Shown: piece after piece, positions 6,971 to 14,067 of the stretch
How the letters are laid out: each line of letters begins with the position of its first letter
Position numbering within the stretch: the first letter of the stretch is position 1
Assembly: GCA_905235825.1 (NCBI GenBank)
Contig: CAJONH010000042.1
Location: forward strand, 1 to 15,204
Direction: 5' to 3'
DNA from: Candidatus Gastranaerophilales bacterium
GTDB taxonomy: Bacteria; Cyanobacteriota; Vampirovibrionia; Gastranaerophilales; Gastranaerophilaceae
DNA: 15,204 nucleotides
Notes under the pieces: model-generated
Told to the model about the DNA's origin: nothing
The model's database searches: none
The model's input: the letters and a program-made list of their open reading frames with translations, nothing else
Translations under genes and position numbers: made by a program

Positions 6971-8129
6971 AAAATTAAGTTTATTAAAAGACAAAATTGA
7001 TAATAATAAAACGATTAAAATTGCAATAATAGGACTTGGAAGTGTTGGAAACTATCTTCTTAATTATTTAAATAAATGGGAAGAAACCGATATTGAAATA
7101 TATGCAGGCTGTAGAAATATTGAAAAAGCAGAGAAAGATGTTAATATTTCAAAAGTTGCATCTATAATTCGTGACAATAATACAAAGAGTATTTATATAA
7201 AACAACTGGATTTGGATAATACAGAAAGCATTAAAAATTTCTTTACCGAGGTTAATCCTGATTTTGTGGTAAATTCAAGCCGTGTTTACAGCGGACTGAA
7301 ATATGGTACTATTTCATGGAAAAATATCAGGGCATACGGACTTTGGGCACCTTTAGCAATAAAATATATTAAAAATATAATGCAGGCACATAAACTTGCA
7401 AATTCAAATTCCATTGTTATAAATACATCATATTCCGATGCTGTCATTCCTTGGCTAAAAAGTGCAGGACAAAATTATCCTGATTTTGGAAGCGGTAATT
7501 TTAACCATTTAATTCCAAGGATAAAAATGGCTGCAGCAGAAATTTTAAAAGAAAAAAATCCTTCTGATTTTAATGTAATATTAGCAACAAGTCATTTCCA
7601 TGATGTAGTTATAAGTAAAGAAGGTCAAACAGAAGGTGTAAATCCGTTAATCAAAATTTTGAAAAACGGTAAAGATGTAAATATTGATTTAAATGAAATA
7701 TGGAAAAGATGTTCTATTGCTATGCCTGTTGATTCCAAAAGAAATATGATGAATGCAAGCAGTAACTTTGAAATTATAAAAAAAATAATTATGTCTTTAA
7801 AAACTGGAGCAGACCAAATAATTCATACTCCCGGTGTTGTTGGAAATATAGGAGGTTATCCTGTTATAATTAACGGTAAATCAGCAAAAGCAAGTTTTTA
7901 TGAAAAATATTTTTCTAAAAATGAGATGTTGGAGGCTAACAGAAAATCTATTTATCTCGACGGAATTGAAAAGATTGAAAACGGTTCATTATTTTATACA
8001 AACGAACTTGTTTCAAAAGTTAAAAATGCTTTTGGTGTCGATATAGTAAAAGAAGTTCCGTATGAAAAAATAGAAGAAACAGCATCTTTTATAATTAAAA
8101 ATATTATAGAACCTCAATTAAAGGAATAA
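6954..8129 (+). CDS. Rossmann-fold NAD(P)-binding protein, unrecognised family
   Basis: This 391-residue protein has an N-terminal dinucleotide-binding motif GLGSVG (27-32) in the style of saccharopine-dehydrogenase-like reductases. A Ser/Thr-rich strand follows, then ATSHFHDVV, a TPGVVGNIGGYPV segment and a mixed C-terminal domain. I do not recognise a characterised family. The ATG at 6954 is preferred over an in-frame TTG at 6936 because AAGGAG at 6941-6946 sits 7 nt before it; the ORF then overlaps the nucleotidyltransferase by 17 bp. Its place between the nucleotidyltransferase and the phosphoesterase suggests a redox or tailoring step in the phosphonate pathway, for example on phosphonoacetaldehyde or its product. 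This is inference from context only. Confidence 0.7.
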   Translation: MDILNKKLSLLKDKIDNNKTIKIAIIGLGSVGNYLLNYLNKWEETDIEIYAGCRNIEKAEKDVNISKVASIIRDNNTKSIYIKQLDLDNTESIKNFFTEVNPDFVVNSSRVYSGLKYGTISWKNIRAYGLWAPLAIKYIKNIMQAHKLANSNSIVINTSYSDAVIPWLKSAGQNYPDFGSGNFNHLIPRIKMAAAEILKEKNPSDFNVILATSHFHDVVISKEGQTEGVNPLIKILKNGKDVNIDLNEIWKRCSIAMPVDSKRNMMNASSNFEIIKKIIMSLKTGADQIIHTPGVVGNIGGYPVIINGKSAKASFYEKYFSKNEMLEANRKSIYLDGIEKIENGSLFYTNELVSKVKNAFGVDIVKEVPYEKIEETASFIIKNIIEPQLKE

Positions 8130-8131
8130 TA

Positions 8132-8833
8132 ATGAAAGCTGCGATATTCTCTGATATACATGCAAATCTGACAGCATTGCAGGCTATTTTAAAAGATTGT
8201 GAGTTAAAGTATACCGATATTAATTTTATTCATTTGGGTGATTGTATTGATTACGGTATGCGTCCAAATGAAACAATATCGAAACTTCAAGAAATTCCTT
8301 TTATTGTAAATATAAAAGGAAATCATGAAAGAGCAATTTTAGGGTTTGAATATGAAAGATTTTCTTCACAAAGAGGAAAATCTGCAAATGATTATACAAA
8401 AAGCATCTTAAATAAAAATTCTTTTGATTATATAAATTCAATGGAAGACAGCTGTAGACAAATTGAAATATGTAATAAAAAGGTTCTTTTTATTCATGGT
8501 GATTTAAATGATATTTATTGGGGAAAGATGAAAGATGAAGAAATATCAAAAGAATATTATAACGAATACGATTTTGTAATTTCAGGTCATACTCATATTT
8601 CATCATTCAGAACAACAATTAATCAAGATAAATCACACAAAACTCTTTTTATTAATCCCGGTTCTATAGGACAGCCGAGAAATCTTAATAATAATGCACA
8701 GTATTGCGTTATTGATTTTGAAACATCATCAGTTTGTTTCAATTCTGTTAAATATGATATTTTAACAGAACAAACTTTATATAACGGTGAAATTGATGAA
8801 TATTATAAAAAAAGATTATTTTTGGGAATTTAG
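8132..8833 (+). CDS. calcineurin-like metallophosphoesterase (YfcE/MJ0936-type)
   Basis: All the metal-binding motifs of the family are present in order in 233 residues: SDIH (7-10), GD (36-37), GNHE (63-66), HGD (122-124), GHTH (152-155) and the trailing NPGS (175-178). These coordinate a dinuclear metal centre that hydrolyses phosphomono- or diesters. The protein is soluble and of normal length. The ATG follows the previous stop by 2 nt, with an AAAGGA site, so it belongs to the phosphonate operon. It could trim a CMP-linked or phosphorylated intermediate or remodel the finished glycan; the true substrate cannot be predicted in this family. A 61-bp gap follows before the LicD gene. Confidence 0.9.
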   Translation: MKAAIFSDIHANLTALQAILKDCELKYTDINFIHLGDCIDYGMRPNETISKLQEIPFIVNIKGNHERAILGFEYERFSSQRGKSANDYTKSILNKNSFDYINSMEDSCRQIEICNKKVLFIHGDLNDIYWGKMKDEEISKEYYNEYDFVISGHTHISSFRTTINQDKSHKTLFINPGSIGQPRNLNNNAQYCVIDFETSSVCFNSVKYDILTEQTLYNGEIDEYYKKRLFLGI

Positions 8834-8894
8834 ATAGTATTTTTAAAATATGGGAAATAATATATAAAGTAATAAAATTAATTGGAGTAAAATA

Positions 8895-9782
8895 ATGCCG
8901 GAAGATAACATAAATGAGTTGAGAATGCAGGTTGATTCATTAGAATATATACTAAATAATTATGTAGATATAACTAATTTACCTTGTGAAAAAGGTCTTG
9001 CAAGAAAATCTCAAATTTTATATACAATTCTACTTAAAATAGTAACAAAAATTTTGGAACGAAATAATATCAATTATTGGTTGGACTGTGGAACATTATT
9101 AGGAGCGGTAAGACATAAAGGTTTTGTTCCATGGGATGATGATATTGATATAGGTATGTTAAGAGAAGATTTTAATAATGCAGGAAAAGTATTATCTGCA
9201 GAATTAGCTTCTTATGATAATATAAAGGTAAACAGGCATATTTTTACAGGTGCAACTATAGGAAAAGTATATTTTAAAAATTCAAGCGTACAGATAGACT
9301 TTTTCCCTTATGATTTTTACTACAAAGATATTGAAACACCGGAAGAAGAAATTTGTTTTACAAAAAAAATGCAAAATTACAATATTGAATTTAATAATAT
9401 CTATTACAGAAAATTTTTAACAATGGGGCTGCCTTGGGTATGGCACGAGTTAGAAGAATATACCCAAAGAGTAGTCTTGGAAAATAATGAGCCTAAAAGA
9501 AATACAATTTTTTTGGGAATAGATTTTCATGAACCCGGTAAATGGCCCAATTTTAAATATGACGATGTATTTCCTCTTAAACGGTTAAAATTTGAAGAAT
9601 TTGAATTTTACGCACCAAATAATTATGAACGATATTTGCAAAAACTTTTCGGTGACTATTTTAAATTTCCAAAAAATGCTGTCAGACCGCATATTAACAT
9701 CAATGAAGGTCTAAAATATATTGATGTTGATAAAGAGATAGAAAATTTACGAAATATCTATCAGGAAAAATATGCAGATTAA
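8895..9782 (+). CDS. LicD-family phospho(no)transferase
   Basis: This 295-residue protein carries the hallmark LicD block at residues 62-87: LDCGTLLGAVRHKG, then PWDDDIDIGM with D81-D83 and D85. LicD proteins move phosphocholine, or other nucleotide-activated phospho-substituents, onto glycans or lipids using CDP-type donors. Next to pepM, aepY and a LicC-like enzyme, the expected donor is a CMP-phosphonate and the acceptor a surface polysaccharide or glycolipid. The start is supported by GGAG at 8884-8887. An N-terminal helix (residues 5-25) precedes the domain and there is no membrane span. The 61-bp gap upstream shows no terminator, so it is probably the last gene of the operon; the acceptor is unknown. 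Confidence 0.9.
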   Translation: MPEDNINELRMQVDSLEYILNNYVDITNLPCEKGLARKSQILYTILLKIVTKILERNNINYWLDCGTLLGAVRHKGFVPWDDDIDIGMLREDFNNAGKVLSAELASYDNIKVNRHIFTGATIGKVYFKNSSVQIDFFPYDFYYKDIETPEEEICFTKKMQNYNIEFNNIYYRKFLTMGLPWVWHELEEYTQRVVLENNEPKRNTIFLGIDFHEPGKWPNFKYDDVFPLKRLKFEEFEFYAPNNYERYLQKLFGDYFKFPKNAVRPHININEGLKYIDVDKEIENLRNIYQEKYAD

Positions 9783-9793
9783 TATGAAATAAG

Positions 9794-9823
9794 TAGGCAA
9801 AAATACATTTTATGTTGTAGAAT
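9794..9823 (+). promoter_or_regulatory. possible promoter for the CpaE-like gene (leaderless)
   Basis: TAGGCA (9794-9799), an 18-bp spacer and TAGAAT (9818-9823) would place the transcription start at the ATG of 9830. No Shine-Dalgarno is visible in the 47-bp gap. The -35 match is weak. Confidence 0.35.
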
Positions 9824-9829
9824 AATTGT

Positions 9830-10945
9830 ATGGATGATATTGAAATAATAATTTTTGATGAAGAAGAACTTACAAGTACGCTTATCGAGAGTTATCTCGG
9901 CGGGTTGACTTTCCCTTGTAATATTCAAAAATATAATGAATTTAATTCTGATATGTTAGATGATAATTCAACCTCCAAAATAGTTATAGTAAATATTAAT
10001 GATACAGATAATACTATATATGATAAAATTTCACAATACAGCTGCAGCAAAAAAATAAAAATAATAGCAATGTCATATAATGGCAGTGCAAATTTACAGG
10101 TTAAGTCATTCAGAGCAGGTGCAAAGGATTTTCTTATAAAACCATTGATAAAATCGGATTTCATTAATACAGTACAATCTATTTACGAAAAATACATACA
10201 TAAAACAAATAAAAATTCAATAGGCAAAATATTTACGGCAATTTCAAATCATAAGGGTGACGGGAAATCAGGATTTTTAATAAATCTTGCTAAAGAAACA
10301 GCCGATGTTTCTTCCGAAAAAGTTTTACTGCTTGATTTTAATTGTTCACAGGACGGTATTTCTCTGCTTTTAAATGCAAATATAATGCATAATACAAATT
10401 ATTATATCAACAATTTAACGGAAGATAATGCTCCGGCTTTATTATCTACTGTATCAAAATATAAAGAATCTTCTCTTTATATTATGGCAAACAGTTTTGC
10501 AAAAAATAAAACAGGTACTGTAAAGAAAGATAAATTAGAGAATTCTTTAAATATCCTTAAACGTAATTTTAAATATATTTTTATCGATATAAATAGTGAT
10601 GATAATACTATAGAAGATGAAAAAATAATAAATTATTCGGATGAAGTCTTTTGCTTGGTTCTTCCCTTAATAAGCTCATTTGATAGAATAAAAGATGTGC
10701 TTGATAATAATTACAAAGATAAAAATATAAAAATTATTTTAAATCAATATACTGCCGGTGATAGTTACAAAATAGAAAAAATTCAAACATCTTTGGGACG
10801 TGAAATATTTTGGAAAATTCCTAAAAATTATACTGTTTCAAATAATGCTTTGAATAGTAATACTACAATCAAAGAAGCGGCAGAAGGTTCTGAAATAGCT
10901 AATTCGTATTTTGAACTTGCAAAATGTATGGTTAACAGGGATTAA
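9830..10945 (+). CDS. CpaE/TadZ-like protein: pseudo-receiver plus ParA-type ATPase domain
   Basis: This 371-residue protein has two domains. Residues 1-122 form a response-regulator receiver fold: acidic D10/E11 start, conserved Lys104-Pro105 and the AGAKDFLIKP strand. However, the phospho-acceptor position holds Asn55 (IVIVNI), so it probably cannot be phosphorylated. Residues 131-371 resemble the MinD/ParA-type ATPase of CpaE/TadZ proteins, which place Tad pili or secretion complexes at a cell pole. The P-loop reads HKGDGKSG (141-148), so the usual signature Lys of KGGxGK[ST] is displaced or lost, as happens in TadZ; LLLDFN (166-171) follows as the usual A' strand. It is followed immediately by the next gene. 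No Tad pilus genes are in the window. Domain order is clear, biological role inferred. Confidence 0.75.
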   Translation: MDDIEIIIFDEEELTSTLIESYLGGLTFPCNIQKYNEFNSDMLDDNSTSKIVIVNINDTDNTIYDKISQYSCSKKIKIIAMSYNGSANLQVKSFRAGAKDFLIKPLIKSDFINTVQSIYEKYIHKTNKNSIGKIFTAISNHKGDGKSGFLINLAKETADVSSEKVLLLDFNCSQDGISLLLNANIMHNTNYYINNLTEDNAPALLSTVSKYKESSLYIMANSFAKNKTGTVKKDKLENSLNILKRNFKYIFIDINSDDNTIEDEKIINYSDEVFCLVLPLISSFDRIKDVLDNNYKDKNIKIILNQYTAGDSYKIEKIQTSLGREIFWKIPKNYTVSNNALNSNTTIKEAAEGSEIANSYFELAKCMVNRD

Positions 10946-11998
10946 ATGATGAAAATTAAGGATAGACTAAAAAAAAATAAAAATGAAAACAGCATTTTTA
11001 TTAAAACAAAAGAAAGAAATACACAGGAATTTCCTATAGAAGATATTTTTGCAGATTCAAATGAAATTAGAGAGTATCTTATTGAACAAATAAAAAAATA
11101 TAGAAATATTATACTTGTCAGCAGTAAATCGTTCGATAAGCTGATAATTGCCGAATATATAAATTCTCAAATAAAAAAAGAAAATTCAAGAATAATTGAA
11201 GATATAGACAGTGATATTAATAATTTAAACGGAGTAATAAATATTATTCCTAATCCTGATATACGAACAGTAGTAAAAATATTAGAGCAGATTTTATACG
11301 GATGTTCTTCATTTATATTCGGACTTAATTTAGGTACTTATGAAAATATAATAAACAAAATAAAGACTTTAATTGCATTAAATTATCAAAATCTTTCGGA
11401 TACAAATATTTCAACACTACTAGCTTCGGCAAATCCGATAATTGTTTGTGTTTCTAAAAATGATGATGATTTATTATTTATATCGAAAATAAGTGAAATA
11501 AAATCAGATGAAACTCAGCTTAAAATGAATGACATATATACAGCAGAAAAGACTGTAAAAAAAATAAAAGACAATAAAACCGAAATAATAGAAAAAGATA
11601 AAAAAATAAAAGTGCAAAAGAAAACAGGAAAGAAAAATACTATAAAAAAATCAGATAAAGAAGTTAAAAAAACGGAGTCAGAAACTATAATACAAAATTC
11701 TAAACCCGAATCAAAAACAGTTGAAAATATTGCAATTGAAAATAATAATATTTCAGAACAAACCGAAAAACCGATTTTTAATATATTAGATATACCTGAT
11801 GAAGAAAATGAAATAAATAATACGGAAAAAGAAGAAACAAAACAGGAACAGGAATTTATACCGGCCGAAATACAGCCGGAGGCAGCTGATTATACTGAAA
11901 ATGAACGAGAAAAGAAGCCAAATAAATATCAAATTTTAAAAGAGAAAGCACGTCAAAAAAAATTAGCAGCACAATCAAATATTAATCCAAAGGTTTAG
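10946..11998 (+). CDS. degenerate secretion-ATPase-like protein with disordered tail
   Basis: This 350-residue protein is of uncertain family. Residues 40-185 follow the strand and helix pattern of the CpaF/VirB11/GspE ATPase core: IEQIKKYRNIILVSS lines up with the P-loop strand, SRIIEDIDSD with the RIvtiEDt strand, and SSFIFGLNLG with the Walker B region. The catalytic residues are absent: SKSFDK replaces GxGKT and no GE remains. Residues about 205-350 are a low-complexity Lys/Glu/Asn/Thr tail, probably disordered, ending in a basic helix (KYQILKEKARQKKLAA). It is co-transcribed with the CpaE-like gene (ATG directly after its stop; a second ATG at 10949 is equally possible) and has its own terminator. 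A non-catalytic partner or scaffold is the simplest reading; the homology is inferred by eye. Confidence 0.5.
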   Translation: MMKIKDRLKKNKNENSIFIKTKERNTQEFPIEDIFADSNEIREYLIEQIKKYRNIILVSSKSFDKLIIAEYINSQIKKENSRIIEDIDSDINNLNGVINIIPNPDIRTVVKILEQILYGCSSFIFGLNLGTYENIINKIKTLIALNYQNLSDTNISTLLASANPIIVCVSKNDDDLLFISKISEIKSDETQLKMNDIYTAEKTVKKIKDNKTEIIEKDKKIKVQKKTGKKNTIKKSDKEVKKTESETIIQNSKPESKTVENIAIENNNISEQTEKPIFNILDIPDEENEINNTEKEETKQEQEFIPAEIQPEAADYTENEREKKPNKYQILKEKARQKKLAAQSNINPKV

Positions 11999-12017
11999 AT
12001 CTCAATCTAAACCTTTT
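11989..12017 (+). terminator. Rho-independent terminator overlapping the stop codon
   Basis: An 11-bp perfect stem, AAAGGTTTAGA (11989-11999) with TCTAAACCTTT (12006-12016), has a 6-nt loop and a short T-run. The left arm contains the TAG stop of the preceding gene (11996-11998). It closes the CpaE-like unit. The remaining 90 bp up to the regulator gene show no convincing promoter, although TATAAG at 12079-12084 is a candidate -10. Confidence 0.8.
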
Positions 12018-12107
12018 ATCATTTAAATATCCTACTTTATATGGATGAGTCCCCATGCCGATAAGGTTATATTAATAATATAAGCAAGGTAAACAGAGGG
12101 AGAACGG

Positions 12108-12824
12108 GTGTATATGAGAAGGACAATGGGTATTACAAAAAAAATAAAAATCGTTCTTGTTGACGATAATTTTGACCATTTATTAGGAATAAGAGAATTA
12201 ATTAATACGGAAACCAATTTTGAAGTTGAAGCTACTGCTACAAATGCCGATATTGCAATAAATTTAATAAAAAAATATCAGCCCGATATTGTATTAATGG
12301 ATATTAATATGCCGGAAAAGGATGGATTAACCGCAATTTCTGAAATTGATAAATTAGACATAAATACTAAGGTTATAGCACTTACAGGATATGATGATCC
12401 TGATTTAATCTATAGAGCGATGAAAACAGGTGCAAAAGGATATATTTTAAAAACAATGGCGTCAGCCCAATTGATTTTTGCGATTGAAGAAGTATTACAG
12501 GGTAAAATATATTTACCCTCAGGTCTTTCTTCAAGATTTTTTGAATATTTCCAAAAGACAAGCAAACAAGAAAAAACTGAAAGCGAACCGGAAGAAAATT
12601 TACTTCAATATCTTACACAACGAGAAGAAGAAGTGCTTGAACTTTTAACAAAAGGTGTAACCTATAAAGGTGTTGCCAATCAGTTATTTATAAGTGAAAC
12701 AACAGTTAAAACACACGTAAATAATATTTTCCAAAAATTACAGGTAAACGACAGAACACAAGCTGTTTTATATGCCATAAATAACGGATTTTCAAGCAGA
12801 AAAAAATTAAAGATGGCTATTTAA
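12108..12824 (+). CDS. NarL/FixJ-family response regulator
   Basis: This 238-residue protein consists of a receiver domain and a LuxR-type DNA-binding domain. The receiver (residues 12-135 from the GTG) has the acidic pair D19/D20, phospho-acceptor D65 in VLMDINMPEKDG, T93 and K115. The helix-turn-helix (169-227) reads LTQREEEVLELLTKG then SETTVKTHVNNIFQKL. The GTG start at 12108 is preferred because GAGGGAG at 12096-12102 is well spaced from it; ATGs at 12114 and 12126 are alternatives and leave the receiver intact. The kinase gene follows after 6 nt and is the likely partner. Target genes are unknown. No TM or extra domain is present; a charged linker lies at 150-165. Confidence 0.92.
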   Translation: MYMRRTMGITKKIKIVLVDDNFDHLLGIRELINTETNFEVEATATNADIAINLIKKYQPDIVLMDINMPEKDGLTAISEIDKLDINTKVIALTGYDDPDLIYRAMKTGAKGYILKTMASAQLIFAIEEVLQGKIYLPSGLSSRFFEYFQKTSKQEKTESEPEENLLQYLTQREEEVLELLTKGVTYKGVANQLFISETTVKTHVNNIFQKLQVNDRTQAVLYAINNGFSSRKKLKMAI

Positions 12825-12830
12825 AAATAT

Positions 12831-14066
12831 ATGAAAAAAAAATACAATAATTTACTTACTTACATATATGAATATTCAGACAGAACACAGCGTAAAGAGA
12901 CCGTTAACGGTCTCTTTCGTGCAATTTTGGAGCCGTTGTGGCAAAATCAAAAAATAGAAGCTGTTGTATTATTAAGAACATTTGATACGAAAGATAAAGC
13001 ATCTTATATAAAAAGACTTGCAATTTCAGGAATACAAATTTTTAATTATTCTGATACCGATATAGATAGTAAATATAAAAATTTAGAGAAAAATAAAATT
13101 TGGAATAATACTGAATTTATAGTCGTACTGGGGGGAAGGTATTCTGCTGCATTAATTTGGGATTATTCTGACAGTGAAATAAAAGACTGCTCTAAAGTTT
13201 GCCTTTTATATAATTCAAGAATAATACTTGATATTGCAAAAATTATTGCAGACAATTCAACAGAAGACATTAGCAGTCTGTTAAAAAAATATGTACCCGA
13301 CAGACGTGAAAATATGGCTATGAATAAATCGGTACAAAGCATAGCATCGATGCTAAATGATAAAAATGAAGAATATATTTTTAATCAAAATGAAAAAAAC
13401 AGTTTGGTAAATGATGAAAATACAATTCAAACAGCTGAAATAATAACAAATAAAGCTAAATTTATTTCGCACGAAATAAAAAATCATCTTTCAATAATTA
13501 ATTTATATTCAACAATAGCAAACAGACGTTTTGAAAAAATTAAAGGTGAAGAAGAAATTCTGCAATCAATCAAAAATGCTATAAAAAATATAAGTAATGC
13601 TTCAGAAAATATTTCCTATTTAATAAATGATTTAAGGTGTATGTCAAAACCCGTAAAAACTGAAATTAAAATGAACCTTTTAATTGAAGAAGCATTGGAG
13701 CTTTGTAAATTAAGAATGGAAAGTTTCGGAGTTAAATTGTTTTTTAATAAAACAGAAGATAACACTGTTACAACCGATAAAGTAAAAGTTCAATGTGCTG
13801 TAACAAACATTATATTTAATGCTGTTGATGCTCACGCAAAAAACATATTTGTAAGTATAAAAGATAATATTATATTTATAAAAAATGACGGTGATATAAT
13901 TCCTGAAAATATTCAGTCACGAATTTTTGAAGAAAACTTTACAACTAAAGAGCATGGAAACGGACTCGGTCTTGCATTTTGTAAAAAACAATTACAAAGT
14001 GTTGATGGTGATATAATTCTTATTGCTTCAACAGAAAAAGAAACTGTTTTTGAAATAAAAATATAG
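12831..14066 (+). CDS. soluble sensor histidine kinase with DICT-like N-terminus
   Basis: This 411-residue protein has no membrane segment, so it senses an internal signal. Residues 1-145 have the look of a DICT-type sensory domain (KIEAVVLLRTFD, then FIVVLGGRYSAALIWD, then a NSRIILDIAKII helix); that match is weak and by eye. Residues 200-275 form the dimerisation helices with the phospho-acceptor His214 in SHEIKN. Residues 280-411 are the ATP-binding domain: NIIFNAVDAH (N box, Asn326/Asn330), KNDGD (351-355) and HGNGLGL (375-381). The gene is 6 nt after the response regulator, its likely partner. A perfect palindrome lies near its 5' end (12894-12917). The stop is 1 nt from the convergent thiL stop. 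Confidence 0.88.
   Translation: MKKKYNNLLTYIYEYSDRTQRKETVNGLFRAILEPLWQNQKIEAVVLLRTFDTKDKASYIKRLAISGIQIFNYSDTDIDSKYKNLEKNKIWNNTEFIVVLGGRYSAALIWDYSDSEIKDCSKVCLLYNSRIILDIAKIIADNSTEDISSLLKKYVPDRRENMAMNKSVQSIASMLNDKNEEYIFNQNEKNSLVNDENTIQTAEIITNKAKFISHEIKNHLSIINLYSTIANRRFEKIKGEEEILQSIKNAIKNISNASENISYLINDLRCMSKPVKTEIKMNLLIEEALELCKLRMESFGVKLFFNKTEDNTVTTDKVKVQCAVTNIIFNAVDAHAKNIFVSIKDNIIFIKNDGDIIPENIQSRIFEENFTTKEHGNGLGLAFCKKQLQSVDGDIILIASTEKETVFEIKI
12894..12917. repeat. perfect 24-bp palindrome inside the kinase gene
   Basis: The arm AAAGAGACCG (12894-12903), the centre TTAA and the arm CGGTCTCTTT form an uninterrupted 24-bp inverted repeat encoding part of KETVNGLF. As RNA it is a 10-bp stem with a 4-nt loop, close to a Rho-independent terminator but with only a three-base T-run. 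It may tune the ratio of regulator to kinase or be a DNA-binding site. Confidence 0.7.
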
Positions 14067-14067
14067 T

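Noticed and set aside
2761..9782. Phosphonate catabolism (C-P lyase or phosphonatase) instead of synthesis
   Set aside because: No phn C-P lyase genes, phosphonatase or transporter; the EDKxxxKxNS motif, the decarboxylase and LicD point to synthesis and transfer.
9830..11998. Part of a working Tad pilus locus
   Set aside because: No pilin, secretin, TadB/C or active CpaF genes are present, and both proteins have lost catalytic residues.
12041..12062. Hammerhead-ribozyme-like string GGATGAGTCC before the response regulator
   Set aside because: The GATGAGTCC resembles part of the hammerhead core, but no matching GAAA segment or three-stem arrangement can be drawn.
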